From Bradyrhizobium sp. CSA207 (GTDB lineage: Bacteria; Pseudomonadota; Alphaproteobacteria; Rhizobiales; Xanthobacteraceae), in the NCBI RefSeq assembly GCF_029051685.1, contig NZ_JAACFT010000024.1, forward strand, positions 1 to 64,000: DNA of 64,000 nt. Direction: 5' to 3'. The translations under genes were made by a program, and so were the position numbers. This document shows positions 32,274 through 39,660 of the stretch, piece after piece. The notes below the pieces were generated by a model. That model ran no database searches and was not told the DNA's origin. It saw only the letters and a list, made by a program, of their open reading frames with translations. Within the stretch, counting starts at the first letter, position 1, and each line of letters opens with the position of its first letter.

Positions 32274-34727
32274 CTACTCCACGCTGGCGGTACCGCGGCG
32301 CAGGTCGGCCTCGATTTGCAATCGCGTGCCGCCGCCGAAGCGGGCGCGGTAGACCTGCAGATTCTCCATGATCCGCTGCACATAGTTGCGTGTCTCGGAG
32401 AACGGGATCAGTTCGACCCAGTCGACCGCATCGACCTTCGGGTCGCGCGGGTCGCCGTAGCGATCGACCCACTTCTTCACGCTGCCGCGTCCGGCATTGT
32501 AGGCGGCAAACGTCATGATGTAGGAGCCGCGATAGTCTTCGAGCAGACCGCCGAGCTCGGCCGACCCGAGCGTGGCGTTGTAGGCCGAATCGTTCTTCAG
32601 CCGGGACAGATCGTAGGTGCCACCGTGCCGCTTGCAGACATAGCGCGCCGCGTCCGGCGTCACCTGCATCAGGCCATAGGCCTGCGCCGGCGAGACCACT
32701 GAGGGGTTGAACGCGCTCTCCTGCCGCGCGATGGCGTAGATGATGCTGCGCTCGACCTGCGGGCCGATCGGCGTGAACTGCGGAATGCCGTTGACGGGGT
32801 AGGCATAGAAGTCGAACGGCAGACCGCGATTGAGCGCGGCCTTGCCGACCAGCAGCATCCCGCGCGCATCGCCGTAGCGCTGGCTGAGCTCGCCGAGGCC
32901 GGTGAGGGCTTCGGGATCGCCGTTCTCGCCCATGTCGGCGAGAACAGGCACGGCCATCTCGCGCTCGTCGAGCTCGTACAGCAACTGCGCGGCGCGCACG
33001 ATCTCCAGACGTTCGGCGCCGCGCCCGCGCGGCTGGCTGTTGAGCTCGATCTGCGGCAGGCCGAGTTTTGCGCGTGCGAGCTGGCCGTAATAGCTGGTCG
33101 ACTGCTCGGCAGCGCGGGCATAGGCGTTGCGCGCCTCCTGCTGGCGGCCCGCCGCTTCCGCCGCGCGGCCCTGCCAATAGCCGGCACGCGCCAGCGTGGT
33201 CGGATTGACGCTGCCGACCCCGATGCGGGCGAAATGTTGCGTAGCCAGCGCGGGATCGTTGAGAAAGCGCAGCGCGATCCAGCCCGCCGTGAATTCCTGC
33301 TCGGTCTTGTAGATATCGCGCGAGGGGAGCGCCGCATCGCGCGCGATCAGATAGGCGCTGCGGAATTCTTCGGTGTCGATCATCTTGCGCGCCAAGAGAC
33401 GCCGCTCGATCCACCATTCGTCGAGATTGTAGAGCCGGTTCGAATCCTTCGGCGCCGACAGCATGAGCTGGGCTGCCTCGGCAAACTTCTCCTCGCGGCG
33501 CAGCAGCTGGATCTTGCTGAAGATAAAGCCGGGATCATTGTGCAGTTCGCGCGGCACGGCCTCCAGCAGCGCACGCGCGTTCGGCGCTTTCTTGAGGGAG
33601 GCGATGCGGGCCTTGGCGAGCGCGACATAGCCGGCCCCGAGGCGCTTGGCCGCGCGCAGCGCCGCCTCGTTTTCGCTGCCATAGAGCAGCGTGTCCATCC
33701 GCGCCTTCTGGTCGCCCGGCGTCAGCAGGGCGCCGAACTGGTCGAGCGCGTTGTTCTCGGTATCCTCCGACATCGGATCGCTGCGCCAGGCCTCGCGCAC
33801 CAGCCGCTCGGCATTGGCGCGGTCGCCGCGCGCCAGCATCGCCTTGGCGAGCGAGAAGCGCCCCTTGGCGGAGACCGGGGATTCGTTCTCGAACCACGAC
33901 CACGCGACCTGGTCGTCGCGCCGGTCGTCCCACATCGCGGCCTCGAGCCGCCGGCGCAGGAAGGTCTGCGACGGCCAGCTCGGATTGGCGGAGAGGAAGG
34001 CGCGGTAGCGTTCCACGGTCGCGCCATTGTCCTCGCTGCGCAGGATGATCCATTCCGCAAGTTTTCGCGCGACGGGGTCCGAGATGGTGGCTGCAGCGTT
34101 CGTGGCGTCGCCCGCTTTGCGCTTGCGCACGAGCTCGATGACGCTCTCCAGCGTGTCCTTGTCGGCCTGGGAGGTCGACGAGGTCGCGGCGACCGCGGCG
34201 GGCGCGACCGGTTTGCGCGGCGCCGCGTGCTGGCGCGTGGCCGGGGCCAGCACGGGGGCGGCGACCGGTCTGGCGGCAGCCGGAGCGGCCGGTCTGACGG
34301 TGGCCGTCGCGGCCGGCGCGGGTGCCGTCACCGGGGCCGAACCGTTCGCGGTCGGCCGTGGTTTTGGCGCGGGGGCCGCTGCCGCGGGCTTTTGTTTGTC
34401 CTTCGCGGGTTCCTTGCTGGCATTCTTGCCGGCATCCTTGGCAGGTTTCTTCGCTGCATCCTTGGCCGAGACGGGAGCGGCTCCCTTAGTCGACCCTTTG
34501 GCTGCTTCCTTGCCCGTTCCCTTATCTGTCCCCTTGGCCGGCCCTTTGGCAGGTCCCTTCGCTGCGTCCTTGGCAGCTGGCTTCGCGGCGTCCTTGGTGC
34601 CGTCCGCGGTCGGCTCATTGGACTTGTCATTGGACTTGGCCAAGGCGGCGCAGCCGACCGACAGCCCTGCCATCAGGCACATGATCAGACCGGTGGATCG
34701 CCATGCGGCACGAGGAAAGGAGGTCAC
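32274..34727 (-). CDS. slt: soluble lytic murein transglycosylase (Slt70 type), putative lipoprotein
   Basis: An 817-residue peptidoglycan lyase. The N-terminus has a hydrophobic signal with a lipobox-like SVGC (Cys26). Next is a Lys/Ala/Pro-rich low-complexity stretch (about 28-190; repeats such as KDAAKGPAKG). Then comes a superhelical alpha-rich domain (about 190-640) and a C-terminal SLT domain with catalytic Glu670 in IARQESAFNPS, plus SPAQAYGLMQVTP and TFAAYNAG. It cleaves MurNAc-GlcNAc bonds with 1,6-anhydro formation. The Lys-rich linker is longer than in E. coli Slt and may tether the enzyme to anionic wall material. The start is GTG 34727; a TTG at 34778 is weaker. Confidence 0.92.
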   Translation of the reverse strand: MTSFPRAAWRSTGLIMCLMAGLSVGCAALAKSNDKSNEPTADGTKDAAKPAAKDAAKGPAKGPAKGTDKGTGKEAAKGSTKGAAPVSAKDAAKKPAKDAGKNASKEPAKDKQKPAAAAPAPKPRPTANGSAPVTAPAPAATATVRPAAPAAARPVAAPVLAPATRQHAAPRKPVAPAAVAATSSTSQADKDTLESVIELVRKRKAGDATNAAATISDPVARKLAEWIILRSEDNGATVERYRAFLSANPSWPSQTFLRRRLEAAMWDDRRDDQVAWSWFENESPVSAKGRFSLAKAMLARGDRANAERLVREAWRSDPMSEDTENNALDQFGALLTPGDQKARMDTLLYGSENEAALRAAKRLGAGYVALAKARIASLKKAPNARALLEAVPRELHNDPGFIFSKIQLLRREEKFAEAAQLMLSAPKDSNRLYNLDEWWIERRLLARKMIDTEEFRSAYLIARDAALPSRDIYKTEQEFTAGWIALRFLNDPALATQHFARIGVGSVNPTTLARAGYWQGRAAEAAGRQQEARNAYARAAEQSTSYYGQLARAKLGLPQIELNSQPRGRGAERLEIVRAAQLLYELDEREMAVPVLADMGENGDPEALTGLGELSQRYGDARGMLLVGKAALNRGLPFDFYAYPVNGIPQFTPIGPQVERSIIYAIARQESAFNPSVVSPAQAYGLMQVTPDAARYVCKRHGGTYDLSRLKNDSAYNATLGSAELGGLLEDYRGSYIMTFAAYNAGRGSVKKWVDRYGDPRDPKVDAVDWVELIPFSETRNYVQRIMENLQVYRARFGGGTRLQIEADLRRGTASVE

Positions 34728-34967
34728 GGCGTTACGTCGCCCCGAATCAGTCAAGTGGCTCAAGACCTGGTTGTACAAGACTTGGCTGTATTTGATTGAA
34801 TATGCGGATAAAATACCAACAGCCGCTTACCGTGGCCCGCTTTGCACCACCACCGCGGCAAAATCGCGGCCTAAACGGTGGGCCGGTCGGCAGCGGCCCT
34901 TTTATGGGCGGTATAGACCCGATAAGAAGGGCCTTGCTCTCAAGCTCGCCGCGTACGGAGGAAGTCC

Positions 34968-35858
34968 ATGGCAGCCAAGACGAAATTCCGGGGATCGTTC
35001 ACCGCCTTGGTCACGCCGTTCAAGAACGGCTCGCTCGACGAGGCGGCGTTCCGCTCGCTGGTCAACTGGCAGATTTCCGAGGGCACGAACGGCCTGGTCC
35101 CGGTCGGCACCACCGGCGAGAGCCCGACGCTCAGCCACGACGAGCACAAGAAAGTGGTCGAGTGGTGCATCGGCGAAGCCAAGGGGCGGGTGCCGGTGAT
35201 CGCCGGAGCGGGCTCCAATTCGACCAAGGAGGCGGTCGAGCTGGCCCAGCACGCCGAAAAGGCCGGCGCGAACGCCGTACTGGTGGTGACGCCCTATTAC
35301 AACAAGCCGACCCAGGAAGGGCTGTATCAGCACTTCAAGGCGATCAACGATGCGATCGGAATTCCGATCATCATCTACAACATCCCGCCGCGCTCGGTGA
35401 TCGACATGTCGGTCGACACCATGACGCGGCTATGGGAGCTGAACAACATCGCCGGCGTCAAGGACGCCACCGCCAGCATGGTCCGCGTGTCGCAGCAGCG
35501 CGCGGCGATGGGCGAGGATTTCAACCAGCTGTCCGGCGAAGATGCGACCATCCTCGGCTACATGGCGCATGGCGGCCATGGCTGCATCTCGGTGACATCG
35601 AACGTCGCGCCGCGCCTGTGCTCGGAGTTCCACACCGCCTGGCAGAAGGGCGACCACGCCACGGCGTTGAAGCTGCATGACAAGCTGATGCCGCTGCACA
35701 ACAACCTTTTCATCGAGAGCAATCCGGCGCCGATCAAGTACGCGCTGTCGCTGCTCGGAAAGATGGACGAGACGCTGCGGCTGCCGATGGTGCCGGTGTC
35801 CGAGCCGACGCGCGTTGCCGTGCGCAGCGCCATGGTCCACGCCGGGCTGATCAGCTGA
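34968..35858 (+). CDS. dapA: 4-hydroxy-tetrahydrodipicolinate synthase
   Basis: A 296-residue TIM-barrel enzyme that condenses pyruvate and aspartate semialdehyde in lysine and diaminopimelate synthesis. The Schiff-base Lys165 (AGVKDAT), Tyr137 (YNIPPR) and the pyruvate loop GTTGESPTLS are present. GGAGG precedes the ATG by a standard distance. It is divergent from the lytic transglycosylase; both serve the cell wall. It heads a run dapA-mscL-smpB. Confidence 0.96.
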   Translation: MAAKTKFRGSFTALVTPFKNGSLDEAAFRSLVNWQISEGTNGLVPVGTTGESPTLSHDEHKKVVEWCIGEAKGRVPVIAGAGSNSTKEAVELAQHAEKAGANAVLVVTPYYNKPTQEGLYQHFKAINDAIGIPIIIYNIPPRSVIDMSVDTMTRLWELNNIAGVKDATASMVRVSQQRAAMGEDFNQLSGEDATILGYMAHGGHGCISVTSNVAPRLCSEFHTAWQKGDHATALKLHDKLMPLHNNLFIESNPAPIKYALSLLGKMDETLRLPMVPVSEPTRVAVRSAMVHAGLIS

Positions 35859-35883
35859 CGCAGTAGCTTCCGGGGAGCTTTTC

Positions 35884-36318
35884 ATGGGCGTCGACGACAA
35901 GGGTAGGCGGATGCTCAAGGAGTTCCGCGAGTTCGCCATGAAGGGCAACGTCGTCGATCTCGCGGTCGGCGTCATCATCGGCGCGGCCTTCGGCGCCATC
36001 GTCAACTCGCTGGTCGGCGACGTGATCATGCCGATGATCGGCGCGGTCACCGGCGGCCTCGACTTCTCGAACTACTTCACCCCCTTGTCGAAGGCGGTCA
36101 CCGCCACCAACTTAGCCGATGCGAAAAAGCAAGGCGCCGTGCTGGCTTGGGGCAGCTTCCTCACGCTGACGATCAACTTCATCATCGTCGCCTTCGTGCT
36201 GTTCCTGGTGATCCGTGCCATGAACACGTTGAAGCGCAAGGAAGAAGCCGCGCCGTCGAAGCCGTCGGCGGAAGTCGAGCTGCTGACCGAGATCCGCGAC
36301 GTCCTCAAGAAGTCTTGA
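35884..36318 (+). CDS. mscL: large-conductance mechanosensitive channel
   Basis: A 144-residue channel that opens under membrane tension to release solutes on osmotic downshock. MLKEFREFAMKGNVVDLAVGVIIGAAFGAIV is the conserved N-terminal helix and pore-lining TM1. TM2 is 'LTINFIIVAFVLFLVIRAMN', followed by the cytoplasmic bundle LLTEIRDVLKKS. An eight-residue extension (MGVDDKGRR) precedes the usual start. GGGGAG lies upstream of ATG 35884, which supports the longer start. It is 25 bases after dapA. Confidence 0.96.
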   Translation: MGVDDKGRRMLKEFREFAMKGNVVDLAVGVIIGAAFGAIVNSLVGDVIMPMIGAVTGGLDFSNYFTPLSKAVTATNLADAKKQGAVLAWGSFLTLTINFIIVAFVLFLVIRAMNTLKRKEEAAPSKPSAEVELLTEIRDVLKKS

Positions 36319-36377
36319 CGCGCGCGCTTCATCCAAACTGTTAGCATTTTCGCGCATCTTGATTAGGGTTTTCCACG

Positions 36378-36851
36378 ATGGCCGACAAGAACGAACGCCC
36401 GATCAAGGTCATGGCGGAAAATCGCAAGGCCCGCTTCAACTATGCGATCGAGGACACGGTCGAGGCCGGCATTGCGCTGACAGGCACTGAGGTGAAGTCG
36501 ATCCGCAACGGCAAGAGCACGATCGCGGAATCCTATGCCGATTCGAAGGATGGCGAGATCTGGCTGATCAACGCCACTATTCCCGAATATCTCCAGGGCA
36601 ATCGCTTCAACCACGAGCCCAAGCGGCCGCGAAAGCTGCTTCTGCACCGCAAGCAGATCAACAAGCTGATGGGGGCGGTCGACCGCGAGGGCATGACGCT
36701 GATCCCGCTCAAGCTCTATTTCAACGAGCGCGGCCGCGCCAAATTGCAGCTGGCAGTAGCGAAGGGCAAGAAGCTGCACGATAAGCGCGAGACCGAGAAG
36801 AAGCGCGACTGGAGCCGGGAGAAGGGCCGCCTGCTGCGGGCGAGGGGATAG
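36378..36851 (+). CDS. smpB: SsrA-binding protein SmpB
   Basis: A 157-residue OB-fold protein that brings tmRNA to stalled ribosomes for trans-translation. Conserved: ARFNYAIEDTVEAGIALTGTEVKS, the core R..FNHEP..PRKLLLHR, and the basic disordered tail KKLHDKRETEKKRDWSREKGRL that enters the mRNA channel. No tmRNA gene was found in the window. Confidence 0.97.
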   Translation: MADKNERPIKVMAENRKARFNYAIEDTVEAGIALTGTEVKSIRNGKSTIAESYADSKDGEIWLINATIPEYLQGNRFNHEPKRPRKLLLHRKQINKLMGAVDREGMTLIPLKLYFNERGRAKLQLAVAKGKKLHDKRETEKKRDWSREKGRLLRARG

Positions 36852-36855
36852 CGCG

Positions 36856-37437
36856 ATGAATCAACGGAACCTGCTCGAGGTCGATTGGAGTCAGATTCCC
36901 GCACCCACCGACGACGGCGGCGCCGCGCATCTGACCGGCATGACGCTGCCTTCGATCAGCCTGCTCGCGACCGACGATACGTCAGTGATGCTGTCGGCAC
37001 AATCCGGGCGCACCGTGGTATTCGCCTATCCCCGCACCGGCGAGCCGGGCAAGATCGCGCTGGTCGACGACTGGGACATGATTCCGGGGGCACGCGGCTG
37101 CACGCCGCAGACCTGCGCGTTCCGCGATCTCTTCGCCGAGCTCAGGGCGGCCGGCGCTTCACACGTGTTCGGGCTCTCGACCCAGAGTAACGAATACCAG
37201 ACCGAGATGGCGTCGCGGCTGCATCTGCCGTTCCCGGTGCTCTCCGACGAGAAACTGGCGCTCACGCGCGCCCTCAGCCTGCCGACCATGGAGGTCGCAG
37301 GACTTACGTTGATCAAGCGCCTTGCGTTGATCATCGACGACGCCAAGGTCACGCACGTGTTCTATCCGGTATTCCCGCCCGACCGGAATGCCGGCGACGT
37401 CCTCGACTGGCTGAAGGCCAATCCCGCCAAGGACTAG
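36856..37437 (+). CDS. PrxQ/BCP-like peroxiredoxin
   Basis: A 193-residue thioredoxin-fold protein. GCTPQTCAFRDLF has the PrxQ arrangement: a peroxidatic cysteine (Cys82) and a second cysteine five residues later (Cys87), followed by FRD. A short insertion before the motif (DDWDMIPGAR) separates it from the usual YPRTG strand. It is predicted to reduce hydrogen peroxide or organic peroxides with thioredoxin. It starts 4 bases after smpB, so the two are co-transcribed, and its last 4 bases overlap the convergent UDG gene. Confidence 0.86.
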   Translation: MNQRNLLEVDWSQIPAPTDDGGAAHLTGMTLPSISLLATDDTSVMLSAQSGRTVVFAYPRTGEPGKIALVDDWDMIPGARGCTPQTCAFRDLFAELRAAGASHVFGLSTQSNEYQTEMASRLHLPFPVLSDEKLALTRALSLPTMEVAGLTLIKRLALIIDDAKVTHVFYPVFPPDRNAGDVLDWLKANPAKD

Positions 37438-38108
37438 CCGAGGCCGGCCTTCACCTTGGCAAACACCGAGCGGAACATCTCTGGCGTCAGGACCCCGGTG
37501 TTCGTGTTGTAGCGCGAGCAGTGATAGCTGTCGTACAGCCTGAACGCGCCGGCCTGATGCACCGCGCCGTGGCCGAAAGGGGCTTGCGAGGCCTTCAGTT
37601 TCAGCGGCTTGAGCACGCTATCGTGCGCAATCCGCCCGAGCGCGACGATGGCGCGCAGATTCGGCATGGTCTCGAGATTCGCCTCGAGAAACTGGCGGCA
37701 CGTGTTGATCTCTATCGGCAACGGCTTGTTCTGCGGTGGCACGCAGTGCACCGCGTTGGCGATCCGGCAGTCGACCAGCTTCATGCCGTCATCGGGCCGC
37801 GCCTGATAGGTCCCCTTGGCGAAGCCGTATTCGAGCAGCGTGGCGTAGAGCAGATCGCCGGCATAATCGCCGGTGAAGGGACGGCCGGTGCGGTTCGCAC
37901 CTTGCATCCCCGGCGCAAGGCCGACGATCAAAAGCCGCGCCCCGATGTCGCCGAAGGGGGCTACCGGAGCATTGTGCCATAACGGCTCGCGCGCGCGGTT
38001 CGCCTCGCGAAAGGCGGCCAGGCGCGGACAGAGCGGACAGTCACGGTCAGGTACGAGGATGGGGGCCCGGCGGATTGACCGGGCCGCCTCACTCCTCGAA
38101 GTCGTCAT
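37434..38108 (-). CDS. uracil-DNA glycosylase, family 5 (UdgB-like)
   Basis: A 224-residue DNA repair enzyme. Motifs of the family-5 branch: GLAPGMQGANRTGRPFTGD, the Fe-S-type CPLCPRL near the N-terminus, NAVHCVPPQNKP, and the C-terminal DSYHCSRYNTNTG active-site segment. Four cysteines are placed as in Fe-S-containing UDGs (two in CPLC, two further on). It removes uracil or hypoxanthine from DNA after deamination. Its start overlaps the end of the NYN-domain gene by 20 bases, so the two are translationally linked. Confidence 0.9.
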   Translation of the reverse strand: MTTSRSEAARSIRRAPILVPDRDCPLCPRLAAFREANRAREPLWHNAPVAPFGDIGARLLIVGLAPGMQGANRTGRPFTGDYAGDLLYATLLEYGFAKGTYQARPDDGMKLVDCRIANAVHCVPPQNKPLPIEINTCRQFLEANLETMPNLRAIVALGRIAHDSVLKPLKLKASQAPFGHGAVHQAGAFRLYDSYHCSRYNTNTGVLTPEMFRSVFAKVKAGLG

Positions 38109-38733
38109 CGCCCCTTGGCGCCATCGTGGTCGCGCGCTGGAGGAATTGCGGGGCGTGGTGGCGCGCCTCGCGCTCGCCGCGATCGCGCGGGGCCGGGCGT
38201 TCGGATGGATCGCGGCCGAGCTTGGATTGCAGCTCGACGAGATCGGTGAAGACGTCGGCCTGGCGGCGCAGCTCGTCGGCGATCATCGGCGGCTGGCTGG
38301 CGATCGTGGAGATCACGGTGACCCGCACGCCGCGGCGCTGCACGGCCTCGACCAGGGAACGGAAGTCGCCGTCACCTGAGAACAGCACCATCTGGTCGAT
38401 GTGCTCGGCGAGTTCCATGGCGTCGACGGCAAGCTCGATGTCCATGTTGCCCTTGACCTTGCGGCGGCCGGAGGCGTCGATGAATTCCTTGGTCGCTTTG
38501 GTGACGACGGTGTAGCCGTTGTAATCGAGCCAGTCGATCAACGGACGGATCGAGGAGTATTCCTGATCCTCGATGATCGCGGTGTAGTAGAACGCCCGCA
38601 ACAACGTTCCGCGGCTCTGAAATTCCTTCAGCAGGCGCTTGTAATCGATGTCGAAGCCGAGAGTTTTGGCCGTCGCGTAGAGATTGGCTCCATCGATGAA
38701 GAGCGCGATCTTGTCGGTAGAGGAAGGTGACAT
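38089..38733 (-). CDS. NYN-domain (LabA/DUF88-like) putative RNase
   Basis: A 214-residue PIN-like NYN-domain protein. Acidic active-site motifs: FIDGANLY, KGNMDIELAVDAMELA and LFSGDGDFRSLVEAV. The last 45 residues are charged and disordered (RPAPRDRGEREARHHA). Family members are Mg-dependent nucleases thought to process RNA; cyanobacterial LabA acts on clock output. It is co-transcribed with the UDG gene, an RNA or DNA maintenance pairing. The region upstream to rpoZ is 327 bases. Confidence 0.88.
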   Translation of the reverse strand: MSPSSTDKIALFIDGANLYATAKTLGFDIDYKRLLKEFQSRGTLLRAFYYTAIIEDQEYSSIRPLIDWLDYNGYTVVTKATKEFIDASGRRKVKGNMDIELAVDAMELAEHIDQMVLFSGDGDFRSLVEAVQRRGVRVTVISTIASQPPMIADELRRQADVFTDLVELQSKLGRDPSERPAPRDRGEREARHHAPQFLQRATTMAPRGDDDFEE

Positions 38734-39060
38734 TCAGTTTGCTCGCGTAGTGTTCGTGATTGATCGTTTATTGTTGGCGCCGCGGCAGCAAGCGCGCCCT
38801 TCAGAGTGCTGCCGAAACCCGTCGAAACCGCAAATCCGGAGAAGTCGGGGCAATCAAGGTATAGTTATGGCAATCCTGCAGATACCCGGCGCCGCCCTCA
38901 ATGGCAGCCCGGGATACCGGCCATCCCAGCCCCAATGTGGGGTTATCAGAGCCGTTTGGCGAGGCCAAATCACAAAATGGTCTTGCGAAACCGCCCTGGC
39001 CCCTATAACTAGCCCAGATCATCCACATAATTCGTCCCACCCACAACGGAGCGACAGTCC
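38734..39060. other. intergenic region between the NYN gene and rpoZ
   Basis: 327 bases that serve both divergent promoters. The candidate rpoZ promoter is at 38983-39009. A GC-rich inverted pair (ggcagcccgggata / ccggccatccc) lies near 38900-38930. No RNA gene was recognised, and no tmRNA-like ends are present. Confidence 0.4.
38983..39009 (+). promoter_or_regulatory. candidate rpoZ promoter
   Basis: TTGCGA (38983-38988) and TATAAC (39004-39009), 15-base spacing, about 50 bases before the rpoZ ATG. The short spacing lowers confidence. Confidence 0.4.
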
Positions 39061-39453
39061 ATGGCTCGCGTCACCGTAGAAGATTGTATCGACAAGGTCG
39101 ACAACCGGTTTGACCTGGTCCTGCTGGCCGCCCACCGGGCCCGCATGATTTCGTCAGGTTCACAACTAACGGTTGACCGCGATAACGACAAGAACCCTGT
39201 TGTGTCTTTGCGTGAAATTGCCGAGACGACCATTTCGCCGGAGGACCTTCGCGAGGAGCTGGTGCACTCGCTCCAGAAGTTCGTCGAGGTCGACGAGCCC
39301 GAGCCAGATACGGTGCCGCTGATCGGTTCCGCCGGCGCGAGCGTCGATGCCGACGATACCGAAGTTGCCGTTGAACGCATGACCGAAGAGGAGCTCCTGA
39401 AGGGGCTCGAAGGCCTCGCGCCGCCCGAGGAGCAGCCCGAGGAGGACGAGTAA
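39061..39453 (+). CDS. rpoZ: RNA polymerase omega subunit
   Basis: A 130-residue omega subunit that helps assemble the beta' subunit and, in proteobacteria, forms part of the ppGpp site. MARVTVEDCIDKVDNRFDLVLLAAHRAR is the conserved start. The C-terminal 60 residues are acidic and variable, as in alphaproteobacteria. It is followed by a strong terminator and then rsh, the ppGpp synthetase, a common pairing. Confidence 0.96.
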   Translation: MARVTVEDCIDKVDNRFDLVLLAAHRARMISSGSQLTVDRDNDKNPVVSLREIAETTISPEDLREELVHSLQKFVEVDEPEPDTVPLIGSAGASVDADDTEVAVERMTEEELLKGLEGLAPPEEQPEEDE

Positions 39454-39493
39454 ATCGTTCCGTCGCAGTCGTCGACTTCTTGTGATCTTATCG

Positions 39494-39519
39494 AAGGCCC
39501 GAACCCGTGTTCGGGCCTT
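39494..39519 (+). terminator. strong rho-independent terminator of rpoZ
   Basis: An 11-bp perfect stem aaggcccgaac / gttcgggcctt with a 4-base loop (ccgt), followed by tgctttt. The best intrinsic terminator in the window. Confidence 0.9.
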
Positions 39520-39660
39520 TGCTTTTGTTGGCGTTTTCGTGGTTACCATAGCGTCGTCGGATGGCCCCGCGCGCTGTCACCGAATTGATCGGACGCGCGC
39601 GCGATCGAGCTAAGATGTATACAACGGGCTGTCTCGTGGTCCGTTTGAAGGCAGGACGGA

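Noticed and set aside
36319..39060. Possible tmRNA gene near smpB or before rpoZ
   Set aside because: No tmRNA acceptor ends or tag-coding segment were found; smpB and ssrA are often unlinked in alphaproteobacteria.
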